A stretch of 64,000 nt of DNA from Lanius collurio (GCA_020086605.1 JACBWW010000044.1:6611337-6675336), one strand, 5' to 3'. Positions 10,301 to 20,988 are shown, counted from the stretch's first letter. The notes: a model not told the origin generated them from the letters alone. Translations and numbers: made by a program.

Positions 10301-13300
10301 TGCCATCACATCTCAGTGAACTACAGGTGTTTCACCGAAGGTGACAGACTGAAGGTTTTGCAAAGCTACCTTTTGGTTGTACAGCAACAGTTGCCTAACA
10401 AAAACCTAAGAAAATTATTATCTCTCTGAAACAACATACAAAAAAAGAGATAAACCACCAAATGTGACATAATTGAACATATGGTGTGAATCAATTACAT
10501 GATCCACGCATGGGTAAGAACAAGTAGGGATGCTGATGAGCATCTGAGGGCAATTGTGGGAGTACACACACTTTTCCTGGAGATGTTTACATTGCATCTA
10601 AGTAAGATTTGTCAGTGCAAAAGATGTCACATGGGAATGGTACTATTTTATGGAGCAAACACAGAATTCTCTGAAGAACTGCATATAACCTAATGCCTAA
10701 CAGGTCTGGATCTTTGAAAGACACTTTTGGCACCATGAACTAAGCCAAAGCTGCAGGTCAGAGAACAGATGTGCTCAATTTTAGGGAAATTGAAGTGCTC
10801 AATTTCAGGAAAAAGAAAAGAGAGGCCCTAACACACAGCTGGTAAAAACACACTCACACAAGCAGAGTAAAATATTGTGAAATATTCTATATGTAACTCA
10901 ACCAAATTTTAAACTGCGGATTTTATTTAAGACATTCACACTTTATTGCAGCTGTCGCTGAAGCACACGGTCTGGTCTTAGAGATAGCAGTTGGTGTCAG
11001 ATCAAAGTAGGCTGCCTTTGAGCAGAGCACGGATGTTCCCTTCCTTCTGTAACTTCTCCAGTCTATCTTCAAAGGAGAAATCACACACATTTTCTAACAC
11101 TCCCAGGAATATAAAAGAAGTGATTATCCAAATCAAATTATATTTCCCCCTTTCTGCAGGCCGGGGAATTTTACGTCAGGGTTGTTTTGTTTCCTTATAA
11201 TCATTCTTCCTATGGGAACTTGATCCCTGAACCCTTGGCTGCATTTGATATCGATAAACCATCCACATACACCACTGCAATTACCAGCATGCTAATTAAT
11301 ACCACGAGTCTACATCCTCATGCTAAGGGTTGGATTTGCCATTTAATCCAATAAAATGTATCTGAGATTTATTTTTTTCCATGCAAAGGTGCCTGATTAG
11401 TTCTCAATACTGTGAAATGAAAAAAAGAGCAAGATATTTTGTTCTGCATTTTGTGCTAATGGCTTATCCTCAGCAGTGTATCTGTTCTGCAAAAGCTTTG
11501 AAAAGCATACAAATTAATGACAGGATATATACTACAAAAACCACCACAATTTCAGCATCTAATTAGCACTGTGTGGCAACATTCACACTGTTATCCTGTT
11601 CACAACAATCTCCTTTGCAAGACTTTATTTTCCACTTCCAAATTAATGTTAAGGAAGACAGCTGATCTCACATTCCACACATCAAGCCATAAACATTTAT
11701 CAAGGTGTCAATGGAGAACAACACTTCTGGGTTGTCAATATTTAATCTGCAGTAAAATTACATCATGGGTCATTAGACCCAGTTCATCAAGTCAGGAGTT
11801 CAGTGCAGATGCTGAGCTGGATGTCAGGAAGCTTCTGAGCAAAGCATATGGAATCTTCTGCCCCATTTGACCCGGGAAACTCCACACAGTATGTGTATAT
11901 GCACTCTACAGAAGCACAACCCCAGCCCACAGCACACCTCTGTGTTTTTAGGAACAGGCTGCATCAGCACCATCACTCCTGAGGCGTCACCACACTGCAG
12001 TTGTGGACAGGCAGCCTTGACCCCTTCACTTATGTGGCAGAGTACAGCACAGCAACAAAAGGCTGTCATTAGCTTTCAGTAATGCACTAATTTCCACAGG
12101 CTCTGTTCCAGGGAACTTCACATAGGGTGAAAGTAAAAACCATACCTGCTAAGCTCTGCCCCTTGCTCCCCATTCTCATTTGAAGGCCACTGAAAGGCAA
12201 AAATGAAAGGATTATGACCCTCTGTTAGAAACCTGATGTGGTAGCCCTCCTCTTCATTAAATGACTGAAAATGGCACGTCACTGTGCAACCCTGTTTTTC
12301 CTGCACCCCTTTCCTTTCCAAAGGAGGACCACAACCATTTCTGGCTTATTATAAAGTTTAACCCATCACAGTGTGAAACAACAACACTCATTCGTCAGGC
12401 TATTAGAACTTTTTCCATTTCAGACTTCTCCATGCTCTCCAAAGTTCAACAAACTTGGCTTGATGGAAGCTCCTTCCTCAGACCACTCTGGGAGAAGCCC
12501 ATAAAGAGAAAACCTGCCCTTGGGCTAACTATCAGCAGTTGTGCCTTCATACTCTTTTTGCAGCTCAAAAATGAGGTAAAGGAAGTGGTGAAGGCTGAAG
12601 CAACTTTTCTGACAAGGTCTAAGGAGAGGAAAAAGACCCCTCTGCTTTATTGCTGTAGCTTTGCCACACAACTCCCCTTTACTCACTCAACCATTAGTAG
12701 CTAAAATAGTAAGAATTACCTTCACTAAAGGAACATTTCCCAACCTACAGCCAAGCAAATCTTTTGCTTTCTCCACATGTTCTTTGCAAATAAGAATAAG
12801 AGAACTGCAGTTTTTATAAAAGCACAGACCTGAGGGCAGAATGTAACTGCATACGGGCTGCTCCTCATATTTCCCGTTGGTTTATGTTTGTTCCAGTTCT
12901 CTCTTTAATGGGCAATTTTCTTGCAAAATTTTCTCCTTCACAGCACATTACTGTTCTTAATTAGAACATTCCCAAACAATTCCCATTCAAACTTCTGTTC
13001 ACCACAGGTAACTCATAGGAAAGTATCATCCACCACTTCCATCGTCAGAAAGGTGCTTGGGGAGCCGCTGTGAGCTTTGGAAAGAATGTTAGAATCAACT
13101 CTTCCCTTCAACTCTATGCCATTTCTTCTTTCTTGCAAGGTCGAAATTCTTCAAAGTAGTGTCATCAAAATAAAGTTAAAAGGCAATTAGGTGATTTAAT
13201 TATTTGTGGATATATTTCTCTTTTGCAGTGTATGTGTGGTTGTACTGTAATTTTCACCTGCTATCACATGCAATATTTGCCTTCCAATTTGATTTTTTTT

Positions 13301-14610
13301 TTTTAACTATTTCAAAAAAGGAAAGCCAGACCTGCTTTCTCTGCCTATTCTGTTAATCTGGCCCCTGCCCTACTTACTGCTCATGTGTCTAATTTGGCAT
13401 AAGGTGACACACATCCCTGGCACAGGCATTTACATTTTTGCATTACTCTGGCTTGACAGGTTATTTTTTATTTAGATGTGTTCTTCATAAATAGGCTAAT
13501 GGAGGAAATTTACTAATTTCACCACTCATTTCATCTCATGAACCTCAACGTTAAAATTTGCTGCATCCATTTCTGACATTCCTTGTATCAGGCGTGTCCT
13601 CTTTGGAAGTGTTCTGCTTCTGAAACTTTATTCTGGTTAATCTCCTTGAGACAGCCTCACATCTGTAATCAAGACCTCCACACACCTGCCAGCACTCAGA
13701 AGAAGCAGCAAAAATGTAATTGCTTGTGAATTCTGTAACTAGTTGATATGAATAAGGCAGGGAGACAGCAGAAATAGAAAGGCGTGAGGAATTTAGATCC
13801 AATAGCTTTAAGCATGAACTGGTACTGTCTTGGAATTTCAGCAGAATTCTTTATATAACAATACACCATTTAAGGAGCCTTAAAATTACTGAGAACACTA
13901 ACAGTACAAAGCGAACCTCACATAACTAACCCAAGTACCATGATCATTAAGGGGAATAGCTGGATTGTGAGTTCTTCTCAAAGCCTGGCAAATTCTGTCC
14001 AGTGATTCCACTGAAAAGCAGGAAGGGAGGAGCAGACAGAGGCTTCCACTCTTACTCACTCAATGAGCTCCACAGAGTCTTTCACTTCTCAGAGACAAGT
14101 AAATCTGCTAAATGCTTTATTCCTTAACAGGAGGACAGAGAATGGAAACCAAAGTAATAAAATCCCAAACAGATGTTCCAAGTATCTAGAAGGGGGAAAG
14201 GGAATTTATACAGAAATGCAGTTTTATTACAACTGCTCTGTTTTTGCTGCCATTTAGGTGTGCTAATGCAAAACGTATTTATTAAAAAAAGACCCAATTA
14301 AGAAAATTTTTTAACTAACTCTCAGTAGTGCAAGCAACACAACTGTGTATGATGATGCAGCTTTAACATACTAAAAAATAACAGAGTATGAAAGTCGACC
14401 TATGAACTTGTGGGGAAAAAATAAGGAGCAGAAATTAAACAAAAAATCACTACTGAAATCCTATATGAATATTTTTTTTTTTTCATTTAATGCTGGGGAC
14501 CTGTGAACATGTCTGTGACTTCTTAGTTTTGTCCAAGAGAATGATTTAGCTGACTGTGGGTACAGTCCTCCACTGCTGAGATATTGGGAATTTTGCCTCT
14601 GATTTGAGCA
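7301..14610. other. Long non-coding stretch with small simple repeats
   Basis: About 7.3 kb of AT-rich sequence with no ORF showing a known domain. It includes a short ATTA microsatellite near 8446 and scattered A or T runs, for example near 13290 and 14470. It could be intergenic or intronic. Nothing else is recognised. Confidence 0.5.
8446..8470. repeat. (ATTA)n microsatellite
   Basis: About six tandem copies of a tetranucleotide ATTA/TAAT unit. Confidence 0.9.
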
Positions 14611-14614
14611 GAGG

Positions 14615-15120
14615 TGTTGCAAGTAGAAGCAAATAGTAGTAGTTGTGCTAAGGCTCAGCTGCGGCCTAGTCGTGGAATGTAACCATTTGGCAAGAGCATG
14701 TAGGTTTTTGTCTCTGTATAATCAAAGGACTTAGTGGAGCATGCTGAACGTGTGGCTTGTTCTTAAGTAATGGATGTTCTGGAAGAAATCGTTATCTAAG
14801 GACATGATTACCTGTACCCGGTTGTTACAATAATTGTATTTTTAGACAACTATGTAGAATTTATAATCCAAAAGAATGGTAGAATAGAATCATAAATCTC
14901 AAAAGAATATGCTAACCGTTATGTAAGCCAAGTTAAAAATTAAGTTTGTGTGGTATGAAGTAATCTGCTTGTAAAAATATATAAGGTGTGTGAAAAATCT
15001 TAGAGGGTCGGAGGTGTCTGATTTTGGACACGAGTCCTCAGACCTCCCGGGCCCTAATAAAGCACCGCATAAAACGACTTCGGTTGTTTTGTGGTTTCTT
15101 CGGATGGGCAGCTGGCAACA
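14615..15120 (+). mobile_element. Solo LTR with 4-bp TSD
   Basis: This 506-bp unit begins TGTTGCAAGTAG and ends AGCTGGCAACA, giving a 6-bp perfect terminal inverted repeat (TGTTGC/GCAACA). It is flanked by GAGG at 14611-14614 and 15121-15124. It contains a TATA-like ATATATAAGG near 14978 and AATAAA at 15056-15061, so it reads left to right. A 4-bp duplication is typical of class I (gamma/epsilon-like) retroviruses. The interior of the provirus has been lost. Confidence 0.85.
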
Positions 15121-15124
15121 GAGG

Positions 15125-15650
15125 TAGATACAAGTTGCAGCTGATAACAGCTGGGAGCAGGACAGAGAGGAAAAAAAGGCAGAGAGGAACAGTTTTTGTT
15201 TGATCAGTTCAGGCATAGGAAAACAAAGGCTCACAACTGGGTTTTTTTCCAGGATTATTGCTGCTTTATTGGATAAAATCTGAATTTCAAATATTTGTCA
15301 CAGAGACTTCTAATTTAAGTGAGAAAAATATGAAAGACTTCTTGCTGGAGTTTTAATAATATGTTCATCTCTTGATAGAAAGAATTAAGTCTTCACACTC
15401 ACAGGATGTCTACACAAAGAGTTAATGAAAAATATTTAAAAGGAGAAAAGTTTGAATTTAAAAACATAATTAAACGCCTTGCTCATTTCACCAAATATAG
15501 CTGAAGTTAAATAGCAGTACAATGGAAAATTCTGTTTGTCTGGAATTCATTGATTTGCTAATAAACTAAGACACATACTGGAAGTAAGACCTGAGACTGC
15601 AATGGCTGAAATAGTAAAATCTCTTGACGAAACTATGAGAAATACACTCT
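15125..15650. other. Non-coding gap
   Basis: Short AT-rich stretch between the solo LTR and the RING pseudogene. No feature recognised. Confidence 0.4.
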
Positions 15651-16763
15651 CTAACAGATGGAGTGCGGCTTCAAGCTATGGCAGACAACGTGGAAGCTGC
15701 AGCAGACACATGAGGGGGAAGGTGTGCACAGCACCAGGAAGAGGACGACAAGGCATCCGGGTGACAGCGATGGCAATGCCTCACGCAGGGCTTGTAGGGA
15801 GAGACTAAGGCTTTTCACGCGGTTTTCTAAGTTGTTGTGGGTTTGGGCTTTTTTTCTTTGTTTTGGGGTGGGTTTTTTTCGCTTTGGGTTTTTGTTTTTA
15901 AATTTCTTTACCTCCAAGTGCAGCTGCTGTCGCTGCCCCGTTGCTCCTGGTGCTGCCACAGCACTCACTCTAGTTCCGCTGGCAGCACGACTTCTTGCGG
16001 CCTGCCCCGGAGCCCTGTGGGTCACCGCCACTGCGCCTCCCACGCTGCCCGGAGGTGCCGGGGGCGCAGCCGCTGCTCTGCCCAGCCCCCGCGGCCTCAG
16101 CCCCAGCCTGCCGCGGCTCCTCGCGGGGCTCCCTCTGCGCCGCGCTGGCGGCGGGGTAGGCGGCATGGCCCAGTCCGGCCGCGGGGCAGTTGTGCTTGCC
16201 CTCGGCAGGGCGGGGGCCGACTCCGTGCGCCGCAGCACCAGCTGGCTGCACTGGTCCTTGGCCACCTCGATGAGCTGCCGCACAAAGGCGGCGGTCTGCT
16301 CCTGCAAGAAGGGGTGCAGCTCGTAGCGGCACAGGCTGGCCACGATCCTGTCCTGCGCGAAGGCCACGTTCCACCATCAGGCCCCGCACAGCACCTCGTT
16401 CAGCCACAGCTCCAGCAGCCGCAGGATCTCCACGTGGTTGCAGAAGAAACACGCCCAGGTCTCGGGAGAGAAACCTCCCACGTGGGCCTGGGGCTGCGGC
16501 CTGGCAGCGCCCGCCTCCCCTCACGGCCCGGAGCTCTGGGGCCAGGAAGGCAGCGGCACGGCCATTTCCATGAAGCCCTGGTCTGGCGGCGCCGGGAAGA
16601 TGATGGTGTACACTGTCTGCCTGCACAGCGGGCATGACGGGTTCATCCTGGCCCAGCACACGATGCAGCCCCGGCAGAATTTGTGCAGGCAGGAGCCCAC
16701 GTAGGCGATGTTGCCTGAGGCTTCGGGGCAGATGGGGCAGGTCCCCTCTGCCCCCGTGGCCAT
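15651..16763 (-). pseudogene. TOPORS-like RING finger pseudogene
   Basis: From the ATG at 16763 the frame encodes MATGAEGTCPIC and a complete C3HC4 RING finger. The ligands are C9, C12, C25, H27, C30, C33, C44 and C47, with the spacing used by the TOPORS family of E3 ubiquitin/SUMO ligases. The frame stops at a TGA (16523-16521). It continues in phase with a helical segment (FFCNHVEILRLLELWLNEVL), a second TGA (16379-16377), then FAQDRIVASLCRYELHPFLQ and an Arg/Pro-rich tail to a stop at 15651. Post-RING helices of this kind are, as I recall, seen in avian TOPORS-like copies. Two nonsense codons make it a probable pseudogene. An intact short RING-only peptide of 80 residues could still be translated. 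The family name rests on RING spacing and overall layout, without a search. Confidence 0.65.
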
Positions 16764-16814
16764 ACTGGCAAGCTGGGGACAGCTGCGAAACAGGGGCTGC
16801 TTGCCCGCGCTGCT

Positions 16815-16955
16815 CTGGGTAGGGAGAGGCCGTGGTCACTGGCTGGCCCGGGGAGAGGAGGAAGGAATGGCCAGGCCCCTGGAGAAGGACACCCACCCTC
16901 CCAGCTCCATGAGTCCTGTCACCCACTCAGAGGGCACCCAGGAGGCACCACTCAC
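16815..16955 (-). other. Candidate 5' UTR intron of the RING pseudogene
   Basis: Upstream of the RING ATG on the minus strand, AAG/GTGAGT at about 16958-16951 matches a donor consensus. A pyrimidine-rich CTCCCTACCCAG ending at 16815 matches an acceptor. This would give a 141-bp intron ending about 50 bases before the ATG. If real, the copy is not a plain intronless retrocopy. The evidence is motif only. Confidence 0.3.
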
Positions 16956-17099
16956 CTTCAAATTAGCTGCCCCAAGCAGGCAGGAACGATGGCCCTGGGA
17001 ATGGCACTGGGAGCTTCCAATGGCAACCACCTAGCACCGGGAGAAGCCTCACCTTCTCTCCTTTTCACTCCATTTTAATTCCCAATAACCAGCGTGAGG

Positions 17100-17702
17100 G
17101 TGGGGGAAGAGTGGGTGTAAGATTTTCCCAGGGGGAGGGATGTATGTCTAACATGGTGAGAGATCAGTGTATTTTGATTTGACAGTGTACTGAAGCATAC
17201 CGAAAAGCTTTTGCAGGTGACTAGAACTAATGGCAAGTCTACTCTTCAAAACAGCAATAATTTAAAAGTTTCAGGCTTAGCCACAGACCTGCAACATGAA
17301 ACAAAGGTATTTTACTGTTTTTGCTGGCAAGGTGCGCTTTTGAGACAAGAGCCTCAGGGACAGGTAAAGTTCTCTGCATTAGTGGTTTACAAAAGTCTTA
17401 AAACGAGAGTTACATACCGTATGTCTAGATATTGAAGGAGAGTTGTGCTTGAGTAAATAACTGCTAGAATTAGCTAATTCTACACTAACTTTGCTTCTTA
17501 AGCAAGACTACTCACCAAAAGAAGTTCTTTCCTACTTATTTATGTGACCAAGCTGATAATTTTATGATTTCTAGTACATTAATTAGTCCTTATGTAAAAT
17601 TACATAGAATTTAAAGATATGTTTAAGGCACAGTAAGGGTTCTGCTGGGATCAGGGAAGTTGTTTCTCCAGCATTAAATCAACTGTCAAACTGCCAAATC
17701 AG
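17100..17702. other. Non-coding gap before ERV2
   Basis: AT-rich sequence without recognisable genes. Its last six bases, up to 17708, form the ERV2 target duplication. Confidence 0.4.
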
Positions 17703-17708
17703 AGCCTG

Positions 17709-17978
17709 TGCCGCGGCCGGAAGCGGGGGGGAGCAACGACACCAACATGATGCAACTAACAGGCTCCGTTTATTGTTGTACATTACACCCAGTTATACAG
17801 TTCTCCCGGTCCCGTCCAGGCGGTCGTGTCACTCCCCTACTGGCCCCAAGTGTATACTTCATACTTTCTATTGGTTATAGGTGGAACGTGTAACTTCTGT
17901 ATTGGTCTCAGTTAGGTGAGCTGCGTGTCCCTTGTTCTAAGGCCTATGTACTGTTACAGGGCCCTTAGGGCCCCAGCA
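17709..17978 (-). mobile_element. 3' LTR of ERV2
   Basis: Same length and ends as the 5' LTR, with AATAAA at 17774-17769 (minus). Seven substitutions separate the pair (about 2.6%). Six of them are G/A transitions and two fall in CpG contexts. The provirus is therefore relatively young for this window. Confidence 0.93.
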
Positions 17979-17996
17979 TCTCCCCCTCTTTTTTCA
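17979..17996 (-). other. Polypurine tract of ERV2
   Basis: On the minus strand TGAAAAAAGAGGGGGAGA directly abuts the start of the 3' LTR. This is the usual site for plus-strand priming. An identical 17-nt tract occurs at 18616-18632. Confidence 0.85.
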
Positions 17997-18435
17997 ATTG
18001 CAGCAGTAGCTGCCAGAAGGATCTAACTCTTCCGGGGGAGATGTAAATGTGATGTTTAGAGATTGAACCAGGAAGCATTGCACGTGCTGGCAAGGGGTAA
18101 ACCCTACATCTTCCTAGGGCTAAACACAAGGCTGGCTGACTTGTGCGATTCACTAAACGTTATCTCTAAGTGCGGCAATGCATACAAGGCTGCTAGAACT
18201 ATTTAATGTAAGCATCAGGACACACACCACCCACTTGGTCATGGTATCTACGAGTTTGTCTGCGTGTAAAAGCAATAACCATAGTCTATTTCACTACTTT
18301 AGCAAAAGCAAGCCTATACTGCAAAAGATATGCTATGCAACTAATCTCTAAGTGATCAATATCTTCAAACAATTCATCTTCCCACAGCTGATGTGGCTGA
18401 GTGTCTTGATCCAGCCACAAAGTATACGAGATCGG

Positions 18436-18633
18436 CTATAACCCAGGTGAGGGCTTCACAGAGGAGTTGCAGCCGTTGCTGTCATTGCTCTGATTCACAG
18501 GCTTGATCCAGGGCTTGACCCACTTTGCTGGGATCCAAAGGGAGGTGGTTCCTGTGGAAATACAAGTATAACCTCGACCCCAAGTTAGCAACTGATGTGG
18601 TCTGTAGGGGGAAAGCTCCCCCTCTTTTTTCAA
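18436..18633 (-). pseudogene. pol: ERV2 integrase C-terminal remnant
   Basis: This 65-codon frame contains RPHQLLTWGRGYTC and IPAKWVKPWIKP. It matches the end of the betaretrovirus-type integrase DNA-binding domain, where a W-G-R-G-Y-x-C core is followed by W[IV]PxKWVKPW. The catalytic DDE core and the rest of pol are missing. What remains is the 3' end of pol, retained next to a polypurine tract. It has no enzymatic capacity. The family assignment is strong from the motif alone. Confidence 0.8.
18616..18632 (-). other. Second, internal polypurine tract of ERV2
   Basis: The 17 bases TGAAAAAAGAGGGGGAG (minus) are an exact copy of the tract beside the 3' LTR, 636 bp further upstream in the element. 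It sits at the 5' edge of the integrase remnant. It could act as a central polypurine tract, or it could be a scar of template switching during assembly of this deleted element. Confidence 0.6.
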
Positions 18634-18651
18634 AGCCCCAAGCTCTTCTTT

Positions 18652-18653
<2 letters not shown>

Positions 18654-18684
<31 letters not shown>
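18654..18684 (-). repeat. 31-base A run (minus strand) within ERV2
   Basis: A pure T run on the plus strand. Read in the direction of the element it is A31, lying 21 bases upstream of the internal polypurine tract. No AATAAA is seen just before it. Confidence 0.9.
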
Positions 18685-19236
18685 CAGGCCTCTGGCCGAT
18701 TAGTGGAAAAGGGAATGTGATTCAACTGCTAACTTCTAGCTCAAGGCTGACAAGTAAAGTGGCAAATCACCCATTTCTAAATGTTATACTTAGTGTAAAG
18801 AAAACAACTTCTTGTTTCTCAAAACAACCTGCAGGTGCAAGGACAGAGGACTCAACCGTCCTTCTTTGTTTTGCCTTGGCTGTGTGTGAAAGAGATAACT
18901 CCCATGGAGTGCAAGAAAGCTGAAGGATTTTTCAGGAAAACCTTCTCTGCCAGCTTTTTAGCAACCATATTTTTAGAGAAAAAGTACCAAAAAGGTCACA
19001 TTTGCCATCCTTCTGCAGGATCCTTTACAGAAGGAAAGAACAAATTCAGCAAAAAGGGGACTGGTTGGTAATGGCCAGTTACCAACCAGAGTCCATTTCA
19101 GATACCAATTTGGAATAGGCAGAGAGATTCTCCAGCAGTGACATGAGAACCCAGTTATATGTCTAATCATTAATTCTAAATGGCTTAAAGAATTCTACAT
19201 CAGTAATTAATTCTAGACAGTATTAAAGCTTTACAT

Positions 19237-19470
19237 TCTACAATAACAATCTAACCCCATAATATAAGAACTTAAAACCCTGTATAACAATTTGACTCTA
19301 TAAGAAACTTAAATTTCTGTATAACAATCTGACTCTATAATATAAGAACTTAAAATTCTGTATAACAATATGAGAAACTTAAAGTTCTGCATAACAATTT
19401 GACTCTATAAGAGGCCTAACGGTCTGTATAACAATATAAGAAACTTAAAGTTCAGTCTCTATTAAAATTC
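19237..19470. repeat. Minisatellite in ERV2 (29-41 bp units)
   Basis: About six imperfect tandem units. Each holds a core like TGTATAACAATTTGACTC followed by TATAAGAAACTTAAA. Units vary from about 29 to 41 bp through loss of an internal segment. The array is AT-rich and abuts the GC-rich block. Confidence 0.85.
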
Positions 19471-19960
19471 AGTCTCTGCTTGTAGAAGGGCCAGGCTGAG
19501 GATGGTCATCAATGTCTGTGGGAACACCAAGGCTGGTGCGTCTCGCCTGCAGACTGGCCAGCGGGCGGTGGCGGGCCGACCCGAGGACGGGCGAGCTCCG
19601 CCGGACCGGCCGCTGCAGGGTCTCCCAGCCCGCAGCCCCCCCGCCAAAACGGGAGAGCGGCGCTGGGGCCGCGCCGCCGCTTATGCAGGCAGCGGCTGCG
19701 GCTTGGAGAGTAGAGCAGCTTCCGGACCGTCCGTAGTCGCAGCAACTCTTGCCTGCTCTGTCACAGATTATAAGACAGACAGTGATCTTGGCTAGGTTGT
19801 TATGTCCCATCCCCGCAGTTCCCGCTTTCATCTCGCCGCTCGGGGAAGGGAACCGCTGCGCACGCCTTAAGTCTTTTAAAGTCCGATCTGCGTCCCATAG
19901 GGCAGCAGAGCCCTCTGGGCCAGCACGGCCGCAAACCCGCCGGGCGACCAGCAGAGGCAT
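19469..19960 (-). other. ERV2 GC-rich ORF, unrecognised
   Basis: A 163-codon ATG-started frame in the GC-rich middle of ERV2. It encodes an Ala/Gly/Arg/Pro-rich sequence with several cysteines (KSCCDYGRSGSC) and no family I recognise. It may be a gag remnant or chance coding in GC-rich DNA. Other frames here are also open, which lowers its value. Confidence 0.25.
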
Positions 19961-20172
19961 TTCAGAACTCAGATTCCGCCCCGCAGCTGCCTGGGTGGGG
20001 GGAGTGGTGATATTTTTTGCTCGTCTGCTAGTTTAGGAAGTTATGGTCAGCGGGTACGAGTGATGAGGACTTAGCATTAACAGGTATGACACCCCACGGG
20101 GGTAATAAATCATCTTAGGGACCTTTGTGTGTGGGAGTAGAAACAATCTCTTCAGTATGAAGGGAGTATTTC

Positions 20173-20586
20173 TCAGCAAAATCGTCTGCTGAGTAACCGA
20201 AGCGCATCCCTCTGTGCGGAGTTAAAAGTCGGATCTCGGGGGGGTTCAGAGCTCCGGTCTCTTCGGGGGCGCGGGCTCGCAGCTATAGGCACTCGATTGG
20301 TGAGGTCTCTGCCTGGCAGCCGCGGCAGGACACCTGGTTGTTCTCTCATATTACAGATACGCTCCCCTCTGTCCCCCCGGACGCCTCCCCACAGCTCTTC
20401 ACCTACTTTCTTGCACGCCGACAACTCAAACACTTGCGCAGTTTCTAACATCAAACCATGCCGTTTCACCCAGAGTAACAACGCTGTCAGTTCAGCCCGT
20501 GTAACCTTAAAAAGTCTGTCTGCCCCGCCGGGCAACGCAGCCTCTCCAGGCTCACCTTTTCTACCGCTGATACAGCGAAAACTCAT
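20173..20586 (-). pseudogene. gag: ERV2 matrix-like gag N-terminal ORF
   Basis: This ATG-started ORF of 137 codons begins 113 bases after the primer site, where gag is expected. Residues 25-75 (FKVTRAELTALLLWVKRHG and KKVGEELWGGVRGD) resemble a helical retroviral matrix domain. The C-terminal half is Arg/Pro-rich and low in complexity. No capsid or zinc knuckle follows. The original gag start is likely retained, for packaging or by descent. Domain identity is inferred from position and pattern. Confidence 0.5.
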
Positions 20587-20698
20587 CCCGTCCAGACCTC
20601 AGTCTGCCTGACTTCTCCATCAGATGTGGCCACTTTCCTTACCGCCTCTTTCGGGCGCCGGGGAACCTCACGTGCTTCCTCTCTCGTCCGCTGTGGTG

Positions 20699-20716
20699 CT
20701 CACTCCGGGGTCACCA
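20699..20716 (-). other. Primer binding site of ERV2
   Basis: The minus strand reads TGGTGACCCCGGAGTGAG two bases inside the 5' LTR. The first eleven bases equal the start of the tRNA-Trp primer site of avian sarcoma-leukosis viruses. The remainder differs, so the tRNA assignment is tentative. Confidence 0.75.
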
Positions 20717-20718
20717 TT

Positions 20719-20988
20719 TGCCGCGGCCAGAAGCGGGGGGGAGCAACGACACCAACATGATGCAACTAACAGGCTCCGTTTATTATTGTGCATTACACCC
20801 AGTTATACAGTTCTCCCGGTCCCGTCCAGGCGGTCGTGTCACTCCCCTACTGGCCCCAAGTGTATACTTCATACTTTCTATTGGTTATAGGTGGAACATG
20901 TAACTTCTGTATTGGTCTCAGTTAGGTAAGCTGCGTGTCCCTTGTTCTAAGGCCTGTGTACTGTTACCGGGCCCTTAGGGCCCCAGCA
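20719..20988 (-). mobile_element. 5' LTR of ERV2
   Basis: On the minus strand it begins TGCTGGGGCCC at 20988 and ends CCGCGGCA at 20719. AATAAA lies at 20784-20779 (minus), followed by a short R/U5. It matches the other LTR at 263 of 270 positions by eye. Confidence 0.93.

Larger units (their letters stand above)
17709..20988 (-). mobile_element. ERV2: compact non-autonomous class II provirus with both LTRs
   Basis: A 3280-bp element on the minus strand, flanked by the 6-bp duplication AGCCTG at 17703-17708 and 20989-20994. Two 270-bp LTRs differ at seven positions. Next to the 5' LTR is a TGG-starting primer site, and next to the 3' LTR is a polypurine tract. The 2740-bp interior has a matrix-like ORF, a GC-rich ORF, a minisatellite, a 31-base A run (minus) and an integrase C-terminal remnant. 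It shows no reverse transcriptase, zinc knuckle or env, so its mobility must have depended on a helper. The 6-bp duplication and the integrase tail place it in class II. Confidence 0.93.

Noticed and set aside
15970..16926. A 318-codon minus-strand frame overlapping the RING gene
   Set aside because: It is an out-of-phase shadow of the RING pseudogene. The zinc ligands are in the other frame.
17995..18435. A possible env remnant between the integrase tail and the 3' LTR of ERV2
   Set aside because: Only 440 bp are available, and no signal peptide, membrane segment or cysteine pattern of an envelope protein is visible.
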